12,405 nt of DNA, taken from Competibacteraceae bacterium UBA2792 (GTDB lineage Bacteria > Pseudomonadota > Gammaproteobacteria > Competibacterales > Competibacteraceae). Under the pieces are notes generated by a model, which searched no databases, had not been told where the DNA came from, and saw only the letters and a program-made list of their open reading frames with translations. The position numbers and the translations under genes were made by a program. Shown here piece by piece: positions 1 through 8,104 of this stretch. Position 1 is the first letter of the stretch. Every line of letters begins with the position of its first letter. The DNA lies in NCBI GenBank assembly GCA_002352125.1, contig DEHU01000045.1, positions 758 to 13,162 on the forward strand, in the 5' to 3' direction.

Positions 1-110
1 TCGATGAAGATCACCCCGCCGTGATCGCGGCGGCGGTGTACCCAGCCGCAGAGAGTGACATCTTGATCCAACAAGGCCTCGGCAACTTGGCCGCAATAGT
101 GGCTGCGCAT
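1..110 (-). CDS. aspS: Aspartate--tRNA ligase, N-terminal fragment (5' end of gene; rest lies left of the window)
   Basis: Reading the minus strand from the ATG at 110 gives 36 codons that begin MRSHYCGQ and continue through [18 protein letters not shown] to the window edge. This is the characteristic start of bacterial aspartyl-tRNA synthetase and opens the OB-fold anticodon-binding domain; the CGWV.RRRDHGG stretch is strongly conserved. The enzyme charges tRNA-Asp (or tRNA-Asp/Asn in non-discriminating forms) in the cytoplasm. The catalytic core and the bacterial insertion domain are outside the window. An in-frame ATG nine bases upstream (119) is possible. I prefer 110 because a GGA lies nine bases before it, whereas it would touch the 119 start. 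Identification from the N-terminus alone is firm; discriminating status cannot be judged. Confidence 0.93.
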   Translation of the reverse strand, partial: MRSHYCGQVAEALLDQDVTLCGWVHRRRDHGGVIFI

Positions 111-211
111 GGCATTCATTCCAGCAACGGGTTTGGGATGGTCGTGGTGGTTGGAGGGGCGAAGCGAGGAAGTGCGTGGATGCTGTCCAACGCGATTTTT
201 AAGAAAGGGCA

Positions 212-240
212 ATGTTAAGGGTTAGGTCGTTGAGTGGCAA
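212..240 (-). promoter_or_regulatory. Candidate sigma-70 promoter for aspS
   Basis: On the minus strand TTGCCA (240-235) matches the -35 consensus at five of six bases, and TAACAT (217-212) matches the -10 at four of six, with a 17-base spacer. Transcription would start near 205, leaving a leader of about 95 bases before the aspS ATG at 110. The assignment rests on sequence match only. Confidence 0.45.
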
Positions 241-373
241 CCGAGAGCGATGGGGCGGGCGCAGTACGGCGATCGGCCGCCAGCCGCTACCACTTCGGAT
301 ACCGGGGATGTCGACCGGACGATGCCGCCAACGCAAGAAAAGCGCCGATTTCGCGAAAAATCAAGAACGTGCT

Positions 374-916
374 TCAGAACAATTTCTGCATGACCCGAGA
401 TCTGAATTCAACCGCCTGTTGCCGGTTGGGAATTTGGTTGGCCAACAAATCGATCACTGCTCTCAGATCGCTGGACTGACGCAGCGCCTTGTTACAAATC
501 ATCGGCGCTACGGGACCCATGAACTCGGCCAGCGTTGCCTTCAACACCGTAAGGACCTGCTGAGAAAGCAGGTCGATAGTCGTATTGCTCGCCGAGTCCG
601 GGCTTGCCGAAGCAGGCGACACACCGCTGAGGATAGCTAAAATATCCGGAGTTGGAGGTAAATCGGGGTCAGTGATAGCACTGGTGCCCTTGATAAATTG
701 AAACCAATTAGGGTCGAAATGCTGGAGTAAAGACAGAGCCTCTACTCCCCGTTTGTTAGCGCATGACAGAGCCACAATACTACCATTCATAATACCAATT
801 CGAGCCATTTGACGATTTTGAGTCAAAATAGTCATATTGCCCGAGAGTTTCTCTTGATAAAACTGTTGGAGTTGGGCCACTACACTCGCTAAAGATGTCG
901 GCTGCTGATTACTCAT
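374..916 (-). CDS. Small cytoplasmic protein with DUF4388 (PatA-like N-terminal) and DUF8082-like domains; putative signalling partner
   Basis: The protein has 180 residues and no signal peptide or membrane segment. Residues 8-75 (beta-rich, with GNMTI, MARIGIMNGSIVAL and a W-F-F stretch at 71-74) resemble the DUF4388/PatA N-terminal type found in bacterial signalling proteins. A Pro/Ser/Ala linker spans about 84-112. Residues 117-176 contain LAEFMGPVAPMI and a following helical pattern like the C-terminal DUF8082-type domain that often sits at the end of Ser/Thr kinases and similar regulators. These assignments are from memory of family patterns. I chose the ATG at 916; a TTG six codons upstream (934) is also open, and neither has a strong ribosome-binding site. 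The gene lies 116 bases downstream of the heme-HAMP sensor on the same strand, so the two may act together. Codons are richer in A/T than in the flanking housekeeping genes. No catalytic motif is visible. Confidence 0.7.
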   Translation of the reverse strand: MSNQQPTSLASVVAQLQQFYQEKLSGNMTILTQNRQMARIGIMNGSIVALSCANKRGVEALSLLQHFDPNWFQFIKGTSAITDPDLPPTPDILAILSGVSPASASPDSASNTTIDLLSQQVLTVLKATLAEFMGPVAPMICNKALRQSSDLRAVIDLLANQIPNRQQAVEFRSRVMQKLF

Positions 917-961
917 CTTAATAACCACGAGCAAGATTTAAAAATCGACACGGAACAAAGT

Positions 962-1020
962 GGTGCTAGTTCATTTAGTTATGGAAAATCCGGCAACCTC
1001 ATCACAAATAAACTAGCACC
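962..1020. repeat. Long-armed inverted repeat between the sensor gene and its downstream partner
   Basis: GGTGCTAGTT (962-971) is repeated as a perfect inverted copy, AACTAGCACC (1011-1020), and after one mismatch the similarity continues for four more bases inward (ATTT against AAAT). The loop is about 29-39 bases. No T-run follows on the minus strand, so it is not a standard intrinsic terminator. It could be an mRNA hairpin that modulates expression between the two genes, a regulator site, or the ends of a small mobile relic. Confidence 0.5.
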
Positions 1021-1032
1021 CTGAAATAATCG

Positions 1033-1938
1033 TTACTCCTTTGCTTGCTCCATAGCCCATTTTAAGCTACGCCTTAATAACTCAAAAGAATTGGCCAATT
1101 CACCAATCTCACTGCCATCTTGCTTTACGCTGATCTCATGCTCAAGGTCGCCTTTGCTCAAAAGCATCGCAGCTTCCGTGATAGCCGTGATTGGACCGAG
1201 AATACTTTTCTTCACTAAGGTATTAATGATAAAGAATATCAAGCTAAAAATAAGAGTGATTACTCCCACTGCGACAAGACCGCGCTGCATCACCAGCGTA
1301 TTAACATCCGTTAGAGGAACACCCACGCCAATCGTCCCTACGACGCTATCAGGCCGATAGTTATAGCCACTGGTCACACCATATTTACTGGTTACCGGCA
1401 AGGGAGCCTTTTGGGGGTCACCGTGACAGATCATGCATTCCTGATTGGCCACGCTAGGACGCGATGAAAGCAGAAATCTATTGCCTTTTATTTCTCCGGC
1501 TTCAGTGACTCCCTTGATGTCTCTATTAGCACGGAATTTAGTCAAAAGCTCGGTTTCTAGAGGTTCTGGCGAGTTTCTAGGATTTAGAGGATTGTCGGAA
1601 GCGGCCTTGATATAATAATCGGGCCGTTTTTCCTTAAAATGGTTCGCAACCATGCTTATCGCTACCGTACCGGAAATTCCGGGCGATTCAAACATGTTCG
1701 CCCGCAGTAAGCCCGGACGAATATCGCTTGCAACGTACTCCCGCACGGAAGCAACCATATCTACCAGCAGCGATAATTCCTTATTCGCCTCCGCATAAAC
1801 TTGATACCGCGTCGTGAAATAAATAATCGGAATACTAATCGCGACGACCGCGACATATAACCAAATAATCGATTTACGAAAGCGATTAATCAGGCTATTC
1901 GTAATAACTGGTCCTGTAGACGGTGTTTCGTTAGCCAT
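1033..1938 (-). CDS. Membrane heme sensor: Tll0287-like (DUF3365) domain plus HAMP, no output domain
   Basis: The protein has 301 residues. A first membrane helix (about 24-42) is followed by a periplasmic domain of roughly 175 residues that matches the Tll0287-like/DUF3365 pattern: REYVASDIRP near 66-75, PLNPRN at 117-122, and the heme c attachment motif Cys168-Met-Ile-Cys171-His172. The end of the domain (VVGTIGVGVPL) is PAS-like in character. A second helix (about 220-243) leads into a HAMP domain (about 243-295) and the protein stops. The family is known as the sensory part of histidine kinases, cyclases and chemoreceptors. Here the signalling output is missing, so a separate partner must read the signal; the adjacent DUF4388-like protein is the obvious candidate (inference). 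The likely ligand is heme-bound gas or redox state. The start follows GGAGAG; ATG at 1938 (spacing about 7) is preferred, and ATG at 1941 is equally possible. A/T-rich codon use sets it apart from edd or pstS. Confidence 0.88.
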   Translation of the reverse strand: MANETPSTGPVITNSLINRFRKSIIWLYVAVVAISIPIIYFTTRYQVYAEANKELSLLVDMVASVREYVASDIRPGLLRANMFESPGISGTVAISMVANHFKEKRPDYYIKAASDNPLNPRNSPEPLETELLTKFRANRDIKGVTEAGEIKGNRFLLSSRPSVANQECMICHGDPQKAPLPVTSKYGVTSGYNYRPDSVVGTIGVGVPLTDVNTLVMQRGLVAVGVITLIFSLIFFIINTLVKKSILGPITAITEAAMLLSKGDLEHEISVKQDGSEIGELANSFELLRRSLKWAMEQAKE

Positions 1939-1969
1939 CATGACTCTCCAGTTTTCATAAATTGGCATT

Positions 1970-2001
1970 ATTGATCGAGCGTCGAGGCGCGGATGATCAA
2001 T
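1970..2001. repeat. Short inverted repeat upstream of the sensor gene
   Basis: ATTGATC (1970-1976) and GATCAAT (1995-2001) form seven-base arms around an 18-base loop, about 30 bases upstream of the heme-sensor start and overlapping the stop of the possible 52-residue ORF. It could be an operator or a weak hairpin. No T-run follows. Confidence 0.3.
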
Positions 2002-2155
2002 TTAAAGAAGACCTGACCTGGTCCAGCAGCATCACCTGGCCTTCACCGTTTGGTAATCGAAGCGATACCAAACTCAGCTCAGAACTAGGCTCATTGCTGT
2101 TGAAAATCTTGGATGATATGACCTTGATCTTAAAAGGCGTCTCGATTAATGCCAC
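1997..2155 (-). CDS. Possible 52-residue ORF or gene remnant upstream of the heme sensor
   Basis: A GTG at 2155 opens 52 codons to a TGA at 1997-1999. The product (begins VALIETPFKIKVIS, ends LLDQVRSSLN) has alternating hydrophobic and polar residues such as ELSLVSLRLPNGEGQVMLLD, which reads like beta strands of a real protein rather than random translation. I do not recognise a family. There is no ribosome-binding site before the GTG, and an in-frame TAA lies two codons upstream, so it may be the decayed 3' end of a longer gene. It lies 58 bases upstream of the heme-sensor start on the same strand and could share its transcript. Confidence 0.3.
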   Translation of the reverse strand: MALIETPFKIKVISSKIFNSNEPSSELSLVSLRLPNGEGQVMLLDQVRSSLN

Positions 2156-2510
2156 TATTTAGCAACAATCGTACCATAAATATTGATCTCTACGCTCTGC
2201 GATACTTGTGGCGCAAAGCGTATTCAGGGCACAAGTAGCGGAACAAGAACTAATTTTTATTTTCATATCAATCAGTAATCCCATTTGGCACCTCCATCCC
2301 GCGCAACGGCGGCAACGGTCGATCCAAGGCCGGCGGCCGTCGCCATCGTTCTGGGAAATCTCCCGATAGCTCCCGGTTTGCTTGGACATACAGCGGTCCA
2401 TAATGAGCTAGAATATGGATTGACGGCATGTTGAAGTGACAATTATGGCCGATCATGGCGCCCGATAATGGCAAACATGAGGTACCGGATAAGCCCATCG
2501 TCAAGAAGAA
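2156..2510. other. Gap with no convincing gene
   Basis: This stretch holds a minus-strand open frame of 78 codons (2268-2504) and another overlapping it (2159-2401). Neither has a recognisable domain, a convincing ribosome-binding site or a consistent codon pattern. The 78-codon product contains the fragments HILAHYGPLYVQANREL and PPLRGMEVPNGITD, which I cannot place. The most likely reading is intergenic or degenerate DNA. Confidence 0.4.
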
Positions 2511-2515
2511 AATAT

Positions 2516-2545
2516 CGTTAAGATAGTAAATTTACTTAACGTTAA
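2516..2545. repeat. Nested AT-rich palindromes
   Basis: Three symmetrical elements overlap: arms CGTTAAG (2516-2522) and CTTAACG (2535-2541), an inner palindrome GTAAATTTAC (2526-2535), and an outer palindrome TTAACGTTAA (2536-2545). The arrangement looks like one or more binding sites for a dimeric regulator in an A/T-rich intergenic region. No gene with a clear start lies immediately next to it. Confidence 0.35.
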
Positions 2546-2623
2546 ATAGTGATGGAATAGCACTTACGGTAACTGTTGGTATTATATTATTTTGAAGGGC
2601 GTTGAAAATAAAGCCCCGATGTA

Positions 2624-2660
2624 TTTTATCTAGGCTGAAATACTTTCAGCCTAGATAAAA
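2624..2660. repeat. Perfect 17-bp inverted repeat with a 3-base loop
   Basis: TTTTATCTAGGCTGAAA (2624-2640) is followed by TAC and then its exact reverse complement (2644-2660). In either transcription direction T's come before the stem and A's after it, the opposite of an intrinsic terminator, and no further T-run follows. It may be a cruciform-forming or protein-binding element, or a relic of a small inverted-repeat mobile element. It lies between the sensor cassette and edd, with no gene near either arm. Confidence 0.6.
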
Positions 2661-2780
2661 GAAAGCTATTCAATGTCGCCTTTACCGCATCCAAGGCCGG
2701 AAAACCCTGCTCGCGATGTCGCCCATCGGCCATTGCACAACCGTTCGATGGGGTTGGTTTGGTGGCTATAGGACCGCTGA

Positions 2781-3098
2781 TAAAGAAATAAAATTGTCTG
2801 GCGCTACGAGATCGCTCGAACAGTGAATGCGGACATTACCGGCTTGTTTGATGCGAAAATCGTTCGGATAGAATCCGGTAAAATCGTCGAGGAACTGCCG
2901 GAAAGTGACCGGTACTCGCCCGATCATCCTCCTGGATCAGCAACTCAAAGGTTAATGGCTCTATCACCCCCTACAGAGATAAAAGCCTCGGATTTCCATC
3001 GGCCTTCGAGGCTTGACGCCTTTCGGGATGATCCGTCGGCGCGCGATCATTTTCAGGTTGAACCGGCCTTCGTCTTACGTCCGCCAACGGATTTTTGA
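2781..3098 (+). pseudogene. Probable remnant of a SnoaL/NTF2-like protein
   Basis: The frame is open from just after a TAA at about 2778 and ends at the TGA 3096-3098. The first third reads NKIVWRYEIARTV, then LFDAKIVRIESGKIVEELPESD. This matches the closing strands of the SnoaL-like/NTF2-like fold, where a V.WRY strand is followed by ...I.RIE.GKIVE.W..D. Usual members have about 130 residues with the helical half first; that half is absent here. After ESDRYSP the translation looks random. The only usable start is a GTG at 2823, which falls inside the conserved region, so this is most likely a truncated relic. The identification is tentative. Confidence 0.35.
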
Positions 3099-3133
3099 AC
3101 TTCTTTCCAAACAAACTCTAACGTGATTTCGCC

Positions 3134-5032
<1,899 letters not shown>

Positions 5033-5037
5033 GCGGG

Positions 5038-5664
5038 TTGACCGTGCTGGAAGTCATGCGGGTGGGGCCGGTGATTCCGGTCGTTGCCATCGACGATCTG
5101 GCTCAGGCGGTTCCTCTGGCCAGCGCCCTGATTGCAGGCAGCGTGCGGGTGCTGGAGATCACTTTGCGCACACCCGTGGCGCTGGCAGCGATTCGGGCGA
5201 TTGCCGAAGCAGTTCCCGAGGTCATCGTCGGAGCCGGCACCCTCACCCGCCCCGAAGACTTTATCGAGGCACGAAATGCCGGCGCCCGCTTCGGGGTCAG
5301 CCCTGGCCTAACCCCGGCGCTGATCGAAGCCACCCGGAAAAGCGGCCTGCCGCTGTTGCCGGGCGTGATGACCCCGTCTGAGGTGATCGCTGCCCGGCTG
5401 GCCGGCTTTCGGGAGCTGAAGCTGTTTCCGGCCCAGCAAGCAGGCGGTGTCGGCATGTTACAGGCGTTGGCCGGGCCGTTCCCGGACGTGACCTTCTGCC
5501 CGACCGGAGGGATATCGGCGGAAACCGCGCCGGCGTTTCTGGCACTACCCAATGTCGCCTGCGTCGGTGGGTCCTGGCTCGCGCCCAAAGCCGCACTGGC
5601 GGCGGGCGATTGGGATGCGATTACGGAATTAGCGCGATGGGCGAGCGGTTTAGATTCGCGGTAA
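5038..5664 (+). CDS. eda: KDPG aldolase (2-dehydro-3-deoxy-phosphogluconate aldolase)
   Basis: Eda splits KDPG into pyruvate and glyceraldehyde 3-phosphate, completing the Entner-Doudoroff pathway begun by Edd. The TIM-barrel class I aldolase motifs are all present: GPVIPV, then VLEITLRT with Glu40 and Arg44, VGAGTL, GVSPGLTP, the Schiff-base lysine in ELKLFPAQ (Lys128), FCPTGGI and the C-terminal VGGSWL. The length (208 residues from TTG 5038) is close to the family's usual 205-215. The start is uncertain. TTG at 5038 gives MTVLEVMRVGPVIPV, the right N-terminal length, but sits 16 bases from the Shine-Dalgarno core. ATG at 5056 would remove most of the first helix. An ATA at 5029, overlapping the edd stop, is ideally spaced. 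The longer open frame upstream (to 4822) lies inside edd and is not real. Confidence 0.95.
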   Translation: MTVLEVMRVGPVIPVVAIDDLAQAVPLASALIAGSVRVLEITLRTPVALAAIRAIAEAVPEVIVGAGTLTRPEDFIEARNAGARFGVSPGLTPALIEATRKSGLPLLPGVMTPSEVIAARLAGFRELKLFPAQQAGGVGMLQALAGPFPDVTFCPTGGISAETAPAFLALPNVACVGGSWLAPKAALAAGDWDAITELARWASGLDSR

Positions 5665-5699
5665 CAGTGGAAAAAGAATGGAAAATCCACAAATTACCG
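5659..5699 (+). terminator. Hairpin at the 3' end of the edd-eda operon
   Basis: Two nested stems surround the eda stop: CGGTAA (5659-5664) with TTACCG (5694-5699), and inside it GTGGA (5667-5671) with TCCAC (5686-5690). A T-containing stretch (TTCGATTTT) follows but is not a clean U-tract. This may end the transcript or protect its 3' end. Confidence 0.35.
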
Positions 5700-5800
5700 T
5701 TCGATTTTGACGCTTCGCCGATAAACGATGGCCGCCCAGATACCGGAAATCGTTCAACAAACCACACTTGACCGCTTCGAACTCCGGTCTCGCCCGGAAG

Positions 5801-5830
5801 TTGACGAAATGGGGTTTTGGCTACCATATT
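5801..5830 (+). promoter_or_regulatory. Candidate promoter for the cNMP-binding gene
   Basis: TTGACG (5801-5806) matches the -35 consensus at five of six bases, and CATATT (5825-5830) matches the -10 at four of six, with an 18-base spacer. A second, weaker -10-like GATAAT lies at 5910-5915. The region overlaps a tandem repeat. Confidence 0.35.
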
Positions 5831-5842
5831 TTGGCTACCGTA
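5815..5842. repeat. Two tandem copies of a 14-bp unit
   Basis: TTTTGGCTACCATA (5815-5828) is followed immediately by TTTTGGCTACCGTA (5829-5842), which differs at one position. The copies lie over the candidate promoter, so they could be replication slippage or a doubled regulator site. Confidence 0.6.
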
Positions 5843-5982
5843 TTTTTGAATCCGATGACACGGCGATAAACCTTAGAAAATTCGTCTTCAACGCTTTTCG
5901 ATAAATCGAGATAATATCGACTATTGCATTGATTCAAGATATATCGTGGTCATCGATATCGATCACCTCGCTGGACACCGAT

Positions 5983-6609
5983 ATGCAAATTCACCAAAGT
6001 GGCCCTGCCCTGTACGAAATGGCTGATCGGTTCAGGCAAATTCCGCTTCTGAGCGAATTCGAGGATCGCTATCTCAAGAACATTCTGAACGCCAGCCGTC
6101 TGCTGATCTACGAACCGGACGAAACGATCATCCCCGAAGGCTCGTTCGGAGATCATCTTTATGCCATGCTCGACGGCAAGGTGCGGGTGGTCAAAGATAA
6201 CAATCAGATCGCCGTGCTATATCAGGTTGGGGAAGTGTTCGGCGAACTCTCGGCTCTGGGCAACGAAATCCGCACCGCCTCGGTGATCGCCGTAGAAACC
6301 ACTTGGTGTCTGGAACTCGATCCGGGAGTGCTGAAAAGGCTGCCGGCAACCGAACGGGATACCTGTTATGCGCTGCTTTACCGGTTGATCGCCCAAATCG
6401 TCGCCGAACGACTGAAAAGAACTACCGACGAACTGGTGGTCGTCACCAGAGAGCTGGATACGACCCGCCGCAAGCTGACCGAATTGCGCCGGAAATCCAA
6501 CCAAGAAACCCTCGACGACGAACTGGCTTCGGCAATCGAACAGCTACGACGCACCAAGGAAAAGCTGTCGCGGCTAAAGCAGCCCGTCGAAGAGTCGACT
6601 CCGGCCTGA
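5983..6609 (+). CDS. Cyclic-nucleotide-binding domain protein with a C-terminal coiled coil and no DNA-binding domain
   Basis: The 208-residue product has a CRP-type cyclic-nucleotide-binding beta roll at about 15-125. The phosphate-binding cassette reads GEVFGELSALGNEIRTASV, with Gly87-Glu88 and Arg97-Thr98-Ala99 intact, the usual signature for binding cAMP or a similar nucleotide. PEGSFGDHLYAMLDGKVRVV is the preceding strand pair. In CRP/FNR regulators a helix-turn-helix would follow; here there is a long charged helix (about 126-200, with ELDTTRRKLTELRRK and AIEQLRRTKEKLSRL) that should form a coiled coil. The protein is therefore probably an adaptor or scaffold that responds to a nucleotide, not a transcription factor (inference). 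I chose ATG 5983; a TTG at 5929 is open in frame but adds a non-conserved stretch, and neither has a strong ribosome-binding site. The secreted protein at 6641 follows after 31 bases, so they are likely co-transcribed. Confidence 0.85.
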   Translation: MQIHQSGPALYEMADRFRQIPLLSEFEDRYLKNILNASRLLIYEPDETIIPEGSFGDHLYAMLDGKVRVVKDNNQIAVLYQVGEVFGELSALGNEIRTASVIAVETTWCLELDPGVLKRLPATERDTCYALLYRLIAQIVAERLKRTTDELVVVTRELDTTRRKLTELRRKSNQETLDDELASAIEQLRRTKEKLSRLKQPVEESTPA

Positions 6610-6640
6610 ACCAGTATCGGATTTACTTTTAGGTGGAATC

Positions 6641-8104
6641 ATGCGTTATCGAACCTGTGCCTGGATTCTGTCGAGCGCCCTGCTCTGGGCTTCGCAAGCA
6701 CCGGCGGCAAAACCCGCTTCCGACGAATTTGCCGTGCCGCTCCAGGCCAGTTCGGCGGCAGCGCGCTCTACGCCGCGCGGCCCAGGGCGGGCCCGCACGG
6801 TCAAAGACGATTTGACGGACGGACCGGCGCTGCAAGCCCGCACCGCCCAAGCCGCCATCTCCACCGCAATCGGACAGCGCGCAGCCGGTTGCCGGACGAT
6901 TCGCTTCGGTGCCGATTTTGGTTTGGTCGCGACTGGAGCGGCTCAATACCCCGCATCCGACAATCCGGTCGCGCTGCGCCGATCCCGTCAGGAGGCACGT
7001 TTTGCAGCATTCAACGATGCCAGCGCAAAGCTCGCCGGGTGTTTGAGCCCATCGCCGGAAGTGCGGCAGCGAGTTACCGCCAACTTGGAAAAGAGCGATT
7101 CCATCCGGTTGGCACTGATCAATCTTGCTTTCACCGATGCCGACAAGCGAGAGCAAGCGGTCAAAATTCTAACGCGCGGTTTCGTGGCGTACTCGGTCGA
7201 AGACGACCCGGGCCAGCGCACGATTTACGTCAATTTGGTGACTACGCCAAAAACCGCTACCCGGCTAACGCGCCCCGCGCCCAACGCCGTCGAAGCGGTT
7301 TCGTTGCAAGAAGGCCTGCGGCAAGTGCAAGCCGAAATCGAGGCCGGGCTGATTCCGCCGGCCGGCAACCGGCTGATCGTGGCCAACGCGACGGGCGAGC
7401 TGGCGCTAGTTGGCTACGCCATCAACCTGATCGGCGTACACCCGGACGCTGCGGCTCAGGACAAGTTGCGCTCCGATGCCGAGAAAATCGCTACGCGCCG
7501 CGCCACCGACGCCCTCATAGGGCTGGCTTCGGACGACGATACCGCCTGGCAAAGCGGTCTGGACGAAGCCAGCAGAAACGACATTCTGGCATTTAACGGC
7601 GGGTACGCGGACAACGAACCCAGCGTCGTCCGTTTCGCGCAAATCCGCGACTTGATCATGACCACCATCAAAGACGATGCCGGCATGGAGGCATTGCGGG
7701 ATGGCCGCTTGCCGCCGAACGCGGCAACCAAGCGTTTCGGCAGCGATAACGTCGTCGCCGTCGCAATCACCTACGCACCACCCGTCAAAAAACGAACGCC
7801 CAAGCCATCACCGCCGCCGGCCAGCCGCGCGAGCAATCCAACCCACAACGCACCATCGACAACGATCGAACCTGCGGCCAATCCCGATGGGGCACCTTCT
7901 CCGGCGTCGGCCGCAGCGTCGACCGGCGCGACTGCTCCCCCTTCCTCTGCTCCGCCCACGACGTCTGCTCCGCCCGCGACGCCCGCCAGCGCAGCGTCGC
8001 CCACCTCGCCCGCGGTCGAGCCACCGGCACCGGCCGGATCCCAACCGGGGCCAGCCGGCGATAGCGATGCCGCCAGCGGATCGAAACCGGCCGAAGCGCG
8101 CTAA
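6641..8104 (+). CDS. Secreted protein of unknown function with a proline-rich C-terminal tail
   Basis: The product has 487 residues. Residues 1-22 form a signal peptide (RYR, then a hydrophobic core, APA before the likely cleavage), so it acts in the periplasm or outside. I do not recognise a characterised family. Residues about 97-136 ([20 protein letters not shown], then [11 protein letters not shown]) resemble DUF6844-type proteins, where a run of Arg/Ala-rich helix follows a DP-containing strand. Residues 250-296 contain a similar pattern ([14 protein letters not shown], then [17 protein letters not shown]), which suggests two related alpha/beta units. From about residue 380 to the end the tail is built almost wholly of Pro, Ala, Ser and Thr, as in flexible wall- or membrane-spanning linkers. 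The start follows AGGTGG at good spacing. It is probably expressed with the cNMP-binding gene 31 bases upstream. Its stop overlaps that of mutM on the other strand. Confidence 0.8.
   Translation: MRYRTCAWILSSALLWASQAPAAKPASDEFAVPLQASSAAARSTPRGPGRARTVKDDLTDGPALQARTAQAAISTAIGQRAAGCRTIRFGADFGLVATGAAQYPASDNPVALRRSRQEARFAAFNDASAKLAGCLSPSPEVRQRVTANLEKSDSIRLALINLAFTDADKREQAVKILTRGFVAYSVEDDPGQRTIYVNLVTTPKTATRLTRPAPNAVEAVSLQEGLRQVQAEIEAGLIPPAGNRLIVANATGELALVGYAINLIGVHPDAAAQDKLRSDAEKIATRRATDALIGLASDDDTAWQSGLDEASRNDILAFNGGYADNEPSVVRFAQIRDLIMTTIKDDAGMEALRDGRLPPNAATKRFGSDNVVAVAITYAPPVKKRTPKPSPPPASRASNPTHNAPSTTIEPAANPDGAPSPASAAASTGATAPPSSAPPTTSAPPATPASAASPTSPAVEPPAPAGSQPGPAGDSDAASGSKPAEAR

Noticed and set aside
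21..218. Plus-strand 65-codon frame at the left edge
   Set aside because: It is antisense to the aspS N-terminus and its promoter and has no domain.
212..640. Plus-strand 142-codon frame
   Set aside because: It overlaps the aspS promoter and the antisense of the DUF4388-like gene, with an Arg-rich composition typical of shadow frames.
962..1020. Inverted repeat as an integron attC site
   Set aside because: The arms do not contain the required RYYYAAC/GTTRRRY core sites and no integrase or cassette structure is present.
2983..3014. AAGCCTCG/CGAGGCTT hairpin as a terminator
   Set aside because: The 16-base loop is large and no T-run follows; the symmetry is noted but no function can be supported.
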